A DNA stretch of 55,886 nt. It comes from Chloroflexota bacterium (GTDB lineage Bacteria > Chloroflexota > Dormibacteria > CF-121). Each line of letters starts with the position of its first letter. Position 1 is the first letter of the stretch. Both the position numbers and the translations under genes were made by a program. This document shows positions 23,164-30,987 of this stretch, in pieces. Where the stretch lies: NCBI GenBank assembly GCA_005881715.1, contig VBEE01000059.1, positions 1 to 55,886 on the forward strand, in the 5' to 3' direction. The notes beneath the pieces are model-generated. The model worked only from the letters and a program-made list of their open reading frames with translations. It searched no databases and was not told the DNA's origin.

Positions 23164-24612
23164 ATGCGCGTGAACGCATCCGCGGGGTCCGGGCGGGCCC
23201 GTTTGTCGGAGACGCGCGGGGGCGTCACGGTGGTGGTGCTCGCCGCCGGCAAGGGAGTGCGGATGAACTCGCGCATTCCGAAAGTCCTCCATCCGGTCGC
23301 TGGCCGTCCGATGCTGCTCTGGTCGATGGCAGCGGCCCGGGCGCTCGACCCGGAGCGCACCCTGGTCGTCACCAACCCCAGTCAGGACGGTATTCAGGCC
23401 GCGCTCAATGGCGAGGGCCAGACCGTGTCGCAACGGGAGCAGCTGGGCACCGGACATGCCCTCTCCCAGGTGAGCGCCGAGCATCGCACGACCGGCCCGG
23501 TGATCGTCCTCTATGCCGACGCTCCGCTCTTGCGGGGCGAGACGCTGCGACGGCTGCTCGCCGAGCATCGCGAGGCAGGGGCTGCCGTCACGCTGCTGAC
23601 GGCCGTCCTCGACGATCCGCGTGGCTATGGACGGGTGCTTCGCGCCCGCAACGGGGTCTTTCGCCGCATCGTGGAAGAAAAAGACGCGTCCGACGCCGAC
23701 AGGCAGATCCACGAGATCAACTCGGGCGTCTATTGCTTTTCCGGGCGAGACCTGTGGCCGGCGCTGCTGAAGCTCGAGAACAAGAACAGGGCCCACGAGT
23801 ATTACCTGACGGACGTCGTCGGGCTGATCAAGGGCAAGGTCAACACGGTGGCCGTCCTGGACCCGAAGGAAATCCTGGGCATCAACGACCGGCGGCAGCT
23901 GGCGCAGGCCGAGCACGTCATGCGCGAGCGCATCCTGGATGACTTGATGTCCCGCGGCGTCACCATCACCGACCCCAGATCGACGTTCGTCGACGCGGAC
24001 GTGAGCATCGGCCAGGACAGCGTGATCCATCCGTTCAGCACGATCACCGGCCACAGTGTCATCGGCGAGGACTGCGTGATCGGGCCGATGACGCAAGTGC
24101 GCGACTCGACGGTCGGCGATGGCTGCCGGATCGAGCGCTCGCACCTGGAGCAGGTGAAGATCGCCTCGAACGTCACGATCGGGCCGTTCAGCCGGCTGCG
24201 ACCGGGGACCGAGCTGGCCGAGGGCGTTCATGTCGGGACCCACACCGAGATCAAGAACTCGAAAATCGGCGCCGGGAGCGCCGTGCCGCATTTTTCGTAC
24301 CTCGGCGACGCCGTGGTCGGCGCCAACGTGAACATCGGCGCGGGCAGCATCACGGCGAACTGGGACGGGTTCGAGAAGAACGTCACCGAGATCGGCGACA
24401 GCGTCTACGTCTCGTGCGACACGATCTTCGTCGCTCCGGTACGGGTCGGCAGCGACGCGACCACAGCCGCTGATACCGTTGTGACAAAGGATGTGCCCGC
24501 TGGGAGCCTGGCGATCGGCCGTGCAGACATGAAGATCGTGGAGGGATACACGGCACGGCGCCGAGCCCGACACAGCGCGAAGGCCGACAAGCCAAAGGCG
24601 GCCAAGAAATAG
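23164..24612 (+). CDS. glmU: Bifunctional UDP-GlcNAc pyrophosphorylase / GlcN-1-P acetyltransferase
   Basis: A 482-residue GlmU making UDP-GlcNAc for peptidoglycan and surface glycans. The uridyltransferase domain has VVVLAAGKGVRMNS, IPKVLHPVAGRPML, QLGTGHAL and VLYADAPLL. The left-handed beta helix starts near residue 270, with VPHFSYLGDA and NIGAGSI. Three usually conserved acetyltransferase sites differ: the NYDG motif is NWDG (Trp400), the FxGS-like turn is YVSC (Ser417-Cys418), and the AGS/GAG turn is AAD (435-437). The C-terminal tail is Lys-rich. GlmU followed by prs (24 bp gap) is a classic order. The ATG at 23164 is used; GTG 23170 or later starts would also keep the domain. Confidence 0.94.
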   Translation: MRVNASAGSGRARLSETRGGVTVVVLAAGKGVRMNSRIPKVLHPVAGRPMLLWSMAAARALDPERTLVVTNPSQDGIQAALNGEGQTVSQREQLGTGHALSQVSAEHRTTGPVIVLYADAPLLRGETLRRLLAEHREAGAAVTLLTAVLDDPRGYGRVLRARNGVFRRIVEEKDASDADRQIHEINSGVYCFSGRDLWPALLKLENKNRAHEYYLTDVVGLIKGKVNTVAVLDPKEILGINDRRQLAQAEHVMRERILDDLMSRGVTITDPRSTFVDADVSIGQDSVIHPFSTITGHSVIGEDCVIGPMTQVRDSTVGDGCRIERSHLEQVKIASNVTIGPFSRLRPGTELAEGVHVGTHTEIKNSKIGAGSAVPHFSYLGDAVVGANVNIGAGSITANWDGFEKNVTEIGDSVYVSCDTIFVAPVRVGSDATTAADTVVTKDVPAGSLAIGRADMKIVEGYTARRRARHSAKADKPKAAKK

Positions 24613-24635
24613 CCCAGTCCAGAGTCGGCGAGCGA

Positions 24636-25616
24636 GTGAGCGAGACGCGGCCCCTGACGCCCGAGGGGGCGCCCCGGCAGCCGGGTGCCCTGAAGCTGCT
24701 CTCCGGCGAGGCCAACCCGGAGCTGGCGCGCCGGATCGGCGAGGTGCTCGGCGAGCCGGTCGCCGCCATGCGGATCACGCGTTTCGCGGATGGCGAGTAC
24801 GACGTCAAGATCGCCGAGAGCGTCCGCGGTGCCGATGTCTTCCTGATCCAGCCGACCTGCCAGCCCGTATCAGAAAACTTGATTCAGCTATTTATCATTC
24901 TCGATGCGCTGCGCCGAGCCTCGGCCGGTCGCATCACCGCCGTGGTGCCATATTATGGCTACGCCCGCAAAGAAAAGAAGACCCAGGCGCGCGATCCGAT
25001 CTCGGCCAAATTAATGGCCGATATCATTACCCTCGCCGGGGCGAACCGGGTGATCGCCCTCGATCTCCATGCCGACGCCATCCAGGGCTTTTTCGATATT
25101 CCGGTGGACCACCTGACGGCCGAAAAACTCCTGGTCGATTACATTCGCAAGCTGCACCTGCCGAACGCGGTCATCGTCTCGCCGGACGTCGGCGGCGCAA
25201 AGCGCGTCGGCGACCTGGCCCGGCTGCTCGACCTGCCGATCGCGTTTGTCTACAAGCGACGCCCGAAGGACGATGTCGTGTCCGAACAGCGCGTGGTCGG
25301 CGACGTGGGAGGCATGGATGCCGTCGTCGTGGATGACTTGATCTCGACCGGCGGCACCCTGGTGGGCGTCTCCCACGCGCTCCGTGCCGAGGGCGCCGCC
25401 AGCATCCGGGTGCTGGCCACCCACGGCGTGCTCGCCGGTGACGCCGTCGACAAACTCGCAGACTCGCCGATCGAAGAGATTGTGATCACGGACTCGATTC
25501 CGCTACCTGCCGACAAGCATCATCCAAAGATAAAAATCCTGACCGTAGCCCCACTGCTGGCTGAAGCGATCCGCCGCGTCCACGAGGATCGTTCGGTCAG
25601 CGAGCTATTTAAGTAA
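24636..25616 (+). CDS. prs: Ribose-phosphate pyrophosphokinase
   Basis: A 326-residue PRPP synthase (ribose 5-phosphate + ATP to PRPP + AMP), a feed point for purine, pyrimidine, His and Trp synthesis. LLSGEANPELARRI begins the fold, and FADGEYDVKIAESVRGADVFLIQPTCQPVSENL is the standard N-terminal half, with VVPYYGYARKEKK and the RDPISAKLMAD region as the ATP-binding flag. DLHADAIQGFFDIPVDHLTA carries the metal His. The PRPP loop is VVDDLISTGGTL, with Ser in place of the usual second Asp. The start is GTG 24636 and the stop is followed 3 nt later by the CNNM gene start, so glmU-prs-CNNM look co-transcribed. Confidence 0.95.
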   Translation: MSETRPLTPEGAPRQPGALKLLSGEANPELARRIGEVLGEPVAAMRITRFADGEYDVKIAESVRGADVFLIQPTCQPVSENLIQLFIILDALRRASAGRITAVVPYYGYARKEKKTQARDPISAKLMADIITLAGANRVIALDLHADAIQGFFDIPVDHLTAEKLLVDYIRKLHLPNAVIVSPDVGGAKRVGDLARLLDLPIAFVYKRRPKDDVVSEQRVVGDVGGMDAVVVDDLISTGGTLVGVSHALRAEGAASIRVLATHGVLAGDAVDKLADSPIEEIVITDSIPLPADKHHPKIKILTVAPLLAEAIRRVHEDRSVSELFK

Positions 25617-25619
25617 CAC

Positions 25620-26960
25620 TTGGATACCACGGCCTGGATCGAGCTGATCATCATCGCCGTCTCTCTGGTCCTGGCCGCCCTGGCGGCATCCGCTGAAACG
25701 TCGCTGACGTCGATCAGCCGGGTGCGATTACGGACCCTGGTCGAGCAGAAGGTGCCACAGGCGATCGTCGTAGAGCGGTTGCACCGGGACCCGAACGCCT
25801 ATCTGTCGACGATCCTGATCTTTAACACGGTGGCCATCATCATGGCGTCGTCGGCCGCCACGCTGCTGGCCATCCGCCTGTACCAGGACCGGGTCCCCGA
25901 GTGGCTGGTCAGCCTCGTGTTGTCGCTGGCCGTCCTGGTCCTTTGCGAGATCACCCCCAAGACGATTTCGCTGCAGCGGGCCGAGCGGGTCGCGTTACGG
26001 ATGGCGCGGCTGGTGTCGGGCGCCACCTGGGTGATGCGCCCGGTCGTGTTTGTCCTGACGGCGATCACGCGACTGATTCTGCGCATGCTCGGCGGCAAAA
26101 CCCAGGTGCGAGGCCCGTTCGTTACCGAAGAAGAATTGAAAATGCTGGTCTCGGTGGGCGAGGAAGAGGGTGTCCTCGAAGAAGAAGAACGCGAGATGAT
26201 CCACGGCATCTTCGAGATGGGCGACATGCGCGTCCGCGAACTGATGGTGCCGCGGACGGACCTGGTCGCGATCGAGGTCAACGAGCCGGTCGAAAAAGCC
26301 GTCGACCTGGTCACCAAGCATGGCCATACCCGGATCCCGGTCTATGACGGCAACCTCGACCATATCGTTGGCGTGCTGTACGCCAAAGACTTACTCAGGG
26401 CCGTGGTCCGCGGCGAGCAAAAGACCCTGCGCGAGATCGCCAGGAAACCGTATTTCACGCCCGAGTCCAACAAAGTCCAGGACGTGCTGCGCGATCTTCG
26501 CAAGAACCGCGTCCACATGGCGATCGTGGTCGACGAGTACGGCGGGACGGCCGGCGCCGTCACGATCGAAGATATTCTCGAAGAGATCGTCGGACCGATC
26601 CAGGACGAGTACGACATCGGCGAGGAAGACGAGATCCAGTTCATCAGCCCGAACGAGGTCGTCCTCGACGGCCGGGTCAGCGTCGACGATGTCAACGAAT
26701 TACTCAAGCTCGAGATCGCGGCCGACGACTATGACACCATCGGCGGCTATGTGCTGAACCAGCTCGGCGCCGCCCCCAAGGTCGGCGCGACGCTCAAGCT
26801 GGGCACTGGCGAGCTGCGCGTCGAGGCGGTGCAGGGGACGCGGATCAAGAAAGTCCGCATCCGGAGCGAGAACCCGTTTCAGATCCCCGAGGTGGATCAG
26901 AGCCAGCCGAGCCTTTCCAGCTCGGCGCAACTGGCGAAGCGGCCGCAGCTACCGACGTAG
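25620..26960 (+). CDS. CNNM/CorC family membrane protein (DUF21 + CBS pair + CorC_HlyC)
   Basis: A 446-residue protein often annotated as a haemolysin but related to CNNM/CorB Mg2+ exporters. Residues about 5-160 are the DUF21 transmembrane domain, with SAETSLTSISRVRL and LCEITPKTISLQRAERVALRMA. Two CBS domains follow at about 200-315 (MVPRTDLVAIEV, GHTRIPVYDGNLDHIVGVLYAKDLL, VHMAIVVDEYGGTAGAVTIEDILEEIVG). The C-terminal CorC_HlyC domain is at about 335-425. The TTG at 25620 lies 3 nt after the prs stop. The last 12 bp overlap the convergent flippase gene. Confidence 0.92.
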   Translation: MDTTAWIELIIIAVSLVLAALAASAETSLTSISRVRLRTLVEQKVPQAIVVERLHRDPNAYLSTILIFNTVAIIMASSAATLLAIRLYQDRVPEWLVSLVLSLAVLVLCEITPKTISLQRAERVALRMARLVSGATWVMRPVVFVLTAITRLILRMLGGKTQVRGPFVTEEELKMLVSVGEEEGVLEEEEREMIHGIFEMGDMRVRELMVPRTDLVAIEVNEPVEKAVDLVTKHGHTRIPVYDGNLDHIVGVLYAKDLLRAVVRGEQKTLREIARKPYFTPESNKVQDVLRDLRKNRVHMAIVVDEYGGTAGAVTIEDILEEIVGPIQDEYDIGEEDEIQFISPNEVVLDGRVSVDDVNELLKLEIAADDYDTIGGYVLNQLGAAPKVGATLKLGTGELRVEAVQGTRIKKVRIRSENPFQIPEVDQSQPSLSSSAQLAKRPQLPT

Positions 26961-28511
26961 GGTCATGACGTCATTTCGCCGGCGCAGCCGCGAGGCCAGG
27001 CCGCCGGCGATGGACCGGGCCACGGCGAGCTCGGCCTGATTCCAGACCCCCAGCAGCACGGTCAGAATGGCATACAGCAGGAAGCCGATCGCGAGCGCCA
27101 GCAGCACTGGGAGCAGACCCCGCACCCGCGGAGCGAGCAAGAGTCCGTACAGCACCAGCCCGGCGGCGGCCAGGCCTGGCCGGAGCACCACTTGGACCAG
27201 CGCCGTGCGCAGCTCGATCCGCAGCAGCCATCGCTGCACGGCATAGTTCATCGTCACCAGCAAGAAGGCGCCCGTAACCAGCAGCGCGATGGCCGCACCC
27301 ACGGCGCCGATGCGGGGCACCAGCAGTAAGGTCAGCGTCAGGTTGACCACGGCGCTGGCGATGGTCAGGCCGGCGTTCCAATCGGGATGGCCGGTCGCGT
27401 CGGCGGCGAAGCCCGAAACGGCACTGACCGCCACGAGGCCGTAGGCGAGCGCCAGAACGGCGAGGATCTGCGCGCTGTTGTCGGCGAAAGCGGGCCCAAT
27501 CCAGGCGTCGAGGATCGGCCAGGCGAGCAGGCTGGGCAGGATGGCCAGTGGAATCAGCGCCACCACGCCGAGCTTCGCCGCCGACAGGTAGAGACGTTGC
27601 AGCCGGCGCTCGTCGTGCAGCGCGTGCAGCTCGGATGCGGCGGGGAAGAACGCCCCGGTAATGCCCTGCTGGACCACCACGAACTTCTGACACATGCTGA
27701 CCGGGACGCCGTAGTAGCTGACGGCGGCGATCGGCAGGAAGGCGGCCACGATCAGCCGGTCGACGTGGAAGATGACCTGCACGGCCGCCTGATTCAGAAA
27801 CTTCATCGAGCCGAAGCGGGCCAGCTCCCCGACGGCGGAGCGATCCAGCCGCGGGCGGACCCGGATGCCGGGTAGCAAGCGCCGCGACACGAGCATGAAA
27901 ACGACAAGGCTCAGCACGTTGATGGCGATCGTCACCAGCGCCAGGCCCCGCAGCCCACCACCCAGTGTGACGACCAGCACCTGCCCGATCGCGGTGACCG
28001 TGCCCAGCGCCAGGGTCCGGCTGGCGAAGAGGTCGAGCCGCTGCAAGCCCTGGGCGATCGCGACGAACAGGAGGAGCACCATGTTGCAGGCAAAGCCCGC
28101 GGCAGCGACGTAGAGCACGAAGCGCGCGTCGGCTTGCAGCGCGTCTGGCACGTGAAGCACGGAACGCACCGCGGCGGGTGTGACGAGCGCGATCAGTCCG
28201 CCGCCGACAATCGCCAGTCCGATCAGCAGGCTGAGCGCGGTGCCCAACACCCGTTCGAGTCGCACCCGGTCCCCGCGGGCGTTGTGGACGGCGATCGAGC
28301 GGACGACCGCCGGCGTCAATCCCAGATCGAGCAGCGCGGTGTATCCCAGGAGCAGGCTGGCCAGCACGAAGACGCCATAGGCAGCGGGGCCGACCCGGTG
28401 CAGGACGATCGGCACGGTGACGATCACCAGCAGCGTGAGCCAGACCTGGCTGGCGACATTGAAGAGCACGTTGGTCGCCACGCGGCGACCGCCGGTCATG
28501 GGATCGCTCAC
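26949..28511 (-). CDS. Polysaccharide flippase (Wzx/MOP superfamily)
   Basis: A 520-residue protein with about 12-14 membrane segments, starting VATNVLFNVASQVWLTLLVIVTVPIVLHRVGPAAYGVF, a typical Wzx/PST N terminus. Later landmarks are LDLGLTPAVVRSIA, a central FLNQAAVQVIFHVDRLIVAAFLP helix and GAVGAAIALLVTGAFLL. It would move lipid-linked oligosaccharide units across the membrane. The start is GTG 28511 (about 6 nt after the predicted transcription start) or ATG 28499; the longer upstream open frame runs through the promoter and divergent gene and is rejected. The polymerase, glycosyltransferases and methyltransferase nearby complete a Wzx/Wzy-type locus. Confidence 0.85.
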   Translation of the reverse strand: MSDPMTGGRRVATNVLFNVASQVWLTLLVIVTVPIVLHRVGPAAYGVFVLASLLLGYTALLDLGLTPAVVRSIAVHNARGDRVRLERVLGTALSLLIGLAIVGGGLIALVTPAAVRSVLHVPDALQADARFVLYVAAAGFACNMVLLLFVAIAQGLQRLDLFASRTLALGTVTAIGQVLVVTLGGGLRGLALVTIAINVLSLVVFMLVSRRLLPGIRVRPRLDRSAVGELARFGSMKFLNQAAVQVIFHVDRLIVAAFLPIAAVSYYGVPVSMCQKFVVVQQGITGAFFPAASELHALHDERRLQRLYLSAAKLGVVALIPLAILPSLLAWPILDAWIGPAFADNSAQILAVLALAYGLVAVSAVSGFAADATGHPDWNAGLTIASAVVNLTLTLLLVPRIGAVGAAIALLVTGAFLLVTMNYAVQRWLLRIELRTALVQVVLRPGLAAAGLVLYGLLLAPRVRGLLPVLLALAIGFLLYAILTVLLGVWNQAELAVARSIAGGLASRLRRRNDVMTLRR

Positions 28512-28523
28512 GCCATCGTCGCT

Positions 28524-28531
28524 ACTATAAG
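28524..28531. promoter_or_regulatory. Two-way TATA element between the flippase and methyltransferase genes
   Basis: The plus strand reads TATAAG (28526-28531) with the TTG start of the methyltransferase at 28537, which is where transcription itself should begin. The minus strand reads TATAGT (28529-28524), placing the start near 28517, about 6 nt before GTG 28511. Both use one TATA core, as at 4503-4510 and 21595-21602. Confidence 0.55.
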
Positions 28532-28536
28532 CATTC

Positions 28537-29208
28537 TTGCTGATCGAGGAAGCCCGCTGGCTGGGCGAGCAACTCTCGGCCCTCGACCCGGAGCGCGTGT
28601 TCCCACTGCTCGACGTGGGAAGCTCGACGATGTCGTTCCGGACCCAGGAGCAACCCTGGATCGATGAGCTGATCTTTGCGCCGGCGCGTGCCGCGGGGCG
28701 CACGGTTTTGCACCTGGACGCCAAATCCGCGGAGGGCGTCGACATCGTGGCCGACCTGAGCGATCGACTCGCGATCAGCGGCCTGGCGGCGCGCGGGTTT
28801 CGATCGATCTTGTGCTCGAATCTCCTCGAGCACGTCGTCGACCGCGGTCAGATTGCGCTCGCGCTGCTGGAGATCGTTCCGCAGCGCGGCTATCTGTTCG
28901 TCTCGGGTCCGTATCGTTACCCGTTGCATCCCGACCCGATCGACTCGATGTTTCGGCCCACGCCCCGGGAGCTGGCCGGACTGTTTCCAGGGACCCGGCT
29001 GCAGCGCGAGGCGATCATCAAGGATGGCAGGTACCTCGACGAGATTCGTCGTACGCCGGTCGAATTCATCCGCCTGCTGGTTCGGTTGCTCTTGCCCTTC
29101 TACAAACCAGCCCGATGGCGGCGGGCGGCGATGCAACTGGTCCGCTATCTGCCCTGGATGTTCCGGCGCTTCGAGGCCACCTGCATCATCCTCGTCCGGG
29201 AGGGTTAG
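28537..29208 (+). CDS. Class I SAM-dependent methyltransferase-like protein
   Basis: A 223-residue Rossmann-type protein. PLLDVGSSTMSFR fits motif I of SAM methyltransferases, VLHLDAKSAEGVDIVADLSD fits the acidic second strand region, and SILCSNLLEHVVDRGQIALALLEIVPQRGYLFVSGPYRYPLHPDP fits motifs IV-VI with the LEHV signature. The C-terminal third is basic and hydrophobic and may touch the membrane. The substrate is probably a sugar or lipid-linked glycan, given the flippase on the other side of the shared promoter. The TTG start at 28537 coincides with the predicted transcription start. The last 4 bp overlap the convergent NUDIX gene. Confidence 0.72.
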   Translation: MLIEEARWLGEQLSALDPERVFPLLDVGSSTMSFRTQEQPWIDELIFAPARAAGRTVLHLDAKSAEGVDIVADLSDRLAISGLAARGFRSILCSNLLEHVVDRGQIALALLEIVPQRGYLFVSGPYRYPLHPDPIDSMFRPTPRELAGLFPGTRLQREAIIKDGRYLDEIRRTPVEFIRLLVRLLLPFYKPARWRRAAMQLVRYLPWMFRRFEATCIILVREG

Positions 29209-29753
29209 CGTTGCAGCCGAATCGCGGCCAGCGCGAAGGCCGCGGCGCTCGCCAGTTCTACAGCGCGACCGGACTGGATGGCCTTAAGAAAATCGGGCAG
29301 AGGAACGAGCTCGATCATCAGCTCAGCCAGATCCTGGCCATCCGGCTTCGTCGCTTCGGCGGCGTTCTGTGCCATAAAGAGATGGGCGGTGCCACACCCC
29401 CGATTGCCATCGACGACGAAGCGCCCCAGCGGGTTCCAGTCGGACGCTTCGAAGCCCGTTTCCTCCAGCAACTCGCGCTTTGCGCCACGCAACGGATCTT
29501 CGTCGGGTTCGAGGAAGCCGGAGGGAAGCGTCAGCGTGACCTGCCGAGCGCCGGGTCGATAGTGCCGCTCGGCGACCACCCGCTGATCCGCAGTGATCGC
29601 GACCACCACGGTATAGGCCGGCAGCCGAACTGTGTAGAAGTCGTCGATCTGTCGTCCGTCGGGAAGCCGCATTTGCTCGCGAAGGACTTCTAACCATGGC
29701 GGGACGCGTAGCAGGGACTCAGCCGAGATCGGTTGCCACGCTTGTGGTCGCAC
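29205..29753 (-). CDS. NUDIX hydrolase (ADP-sugar pyrophosphatase-like)
   Basis: A 182-residue protein with a complete NUDIX box: Gly of GFLEPDE, then seven residues, then RELLEETGF, giving the metal-binding REUxEE core. A preceding strand (DDFYTVRLPAYTVVVAIT, VVAERHYRPGARQVTLTLPSGF) resembles ADP-ribose/ADP-sugar pyrophosphatases such as NudF. It would split a nucleoside diphosphate-linked compound into two phosphates. The start is GTG 29753, 16 bp from the divergent GT4 start. It is probably a housekeeping gene rather than part of the polysaccharide pathway, but a role in nucleotide-sugar turnover is possible. Confidence 0.87.
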   Translation of the reverse strand: MRPQAWQPISAESLLRVPPWLEVLREQMRLPDGRQIDDFYTVRLPAYTVVVAITADQRVVAERHYRPGARQVTLTLPSGFLEPDEDPLRGAKRELLEETGFEASDWNPLGRFVVDGNRGCGTAHLFMAQNAAEATKPDGQDLAELMIELVPLPDFLKAIQSGRAVELASAAAFALAAIRLQR

Positions 29754-29769
29754 CGACCGTCAGCATAGC

Positions 29770-30987
29770 GTGAGGACCGGCGCAGATCCCCCGCGTCGAT
29801 TGCTCTTCGTCAGCCATTCGAAAGAAGTTGGCGGTGCGGAATCGTACCTGCGCAGTCTGATTCTCTACAGCCGCGACGCGCTGCGTCGGGACGACCACGA
29901 CGCTCCCGTCACGCTGGTGTGCCGGCCCGACACCGCGCTCGACGACTGGGTGCGCGAGATTCAGCGGGCGGGCGTCGAGGTCGAGCGGATCGATCTGAAG
30001 CGGCTTTCGGATTACGCCCGGCTGCTGCGCCTGGCGCGGCGTGCCGACCTGGTTCATCTCGTGCTTGCCTACCCGGTGGGGAAGTACCAGCTGATCGCCG
30101 CCTTGCTGGCCAGGCTTGCCCGGCGTCCCCTGGTTCTCACCCACCAGCTCCCGATCGACCTCGACGACATCGCGATGTCGTCGCTGAAACGCGCCGCCTG
30201 GTCGGCTGCGTTTCGAAGCTACCGGGTCATCGCACCCCGCCACATCGCCGTCTCTCAGGCGGGGCGAGGCCTGCTCATCCGACGCTACGGTTTCGCGCCA
30301 GGGAGGGTCACCGTGATTTACAACGGCGTTGACCTGCGCCGGTTCGCGCTGCTCGATCCAGGTTCGCTGGCCGACGCCCGGCGGCGGATGGGCGAGGCGA
30401 TCGCCCCGGAGGGCTGGAGCGGAGAGCTCCTGCTTGCGATAACCGTGGCGAGGCTCAATGAGCAAAAAGGGCTGCCGGACCTGCTGCAAGCGGCCGCCAT
30501 CGTGAAGGGGCGATCGCCCAATGCGCGCTTTTTGATCGTGGGAGGCGGCGAGCTGGAGGCCAGCCTCAGAGAGCAAATCCGACGGCTCGGGCTCGCCGAC
30601 ACCGTCGCTCTGGCCGGCCAGCAATCATCCGGCGTGGTCGCGACCTGGGTCGCCGCCAGCGACCTGTTCGTGCTTCCCAGCCACCGCGAGGGCCTCCCGC
30701 TGGCGCTGGTCGAGGCGATGGCGGCTGGCTGCGCCCCGGTGGCGACCCGGGTCGGGGGTGTCCCGGAGGTGATCACTGGCGACTCGATGGGCCTGCTGGT
30801 GCCGGCCAACGATCCCGTCCGGCTTGCGCAGGCCATCGCGGCCCTTTTGCACGACGCCGGCCGGCGGGCCGCGATCGGCGCCGCCGCGCGGCAGCGTGTC
30901 AGGGATGCCTTCGACATTGATCGCTGCGTCGCCGCGACGTTCGCGGTCTACCAGGAGATCGTGAAGAATCGGGAAGCTAGGCGCTGA
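29770..30987 (+). CDS. Family 4 glycosyltransferase (GT-B)
   Basis: A 405-residue retaining GT-B enzyme. LLFVSHSKEVGGAESYLRSL near the N terminus is the usual Gly-rich acceptor-domain loop. HIAVSQAGRGLLIRRYG and VIYNGVDLRRF mark the domain join; LLAITVARLNEQKGLPDLLQAAAI, LIVGGGELEASL and the EX7E-type motif in PSHREGLPLALVEAMAAG sit in the donor-binding domain. It likely adds a hexose or related sugar during repeat-unit assembly. The start is GTG 29770. The last 11 bp overlap the convergent polymerase gene. Sugar specificity cannot be read from sequence. Confidence 0.88.
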   Translation: MRTGADPPRRLLFVSHSKEVGGAESYLRSLILYSRDALRRDDHDAPVTLVCRPDTALDDWVREIQRAGVEVERIDLKRLSDYARLLRLARRADLVHLVLAYPVGKYQLIAALLARLARRPLVLTHQLPIDLDDIAMSSLKRAAWSAAFRSYRVIAPRHIAVSQAGRGLLIRRYGFAPGRVTVIYNGVDLRRFALLDPGSLADARRRMGEAIAPEGWSGELLLAITVARLNEQKGLPDLLQAAAIVKGRSPNARFLIVGGGELEASLREQIRRLGLADTVALAGQQSSGVVATWVAASDLFVLPSHREGLPLALVEAMAAGCAPVATRVGGVPEVITGDSMGLLVPANDPVRLAQAIAALLHDAGRRAAIGAAARQRVRDAFDIDRCVAATFAVYQEIVKNREARR

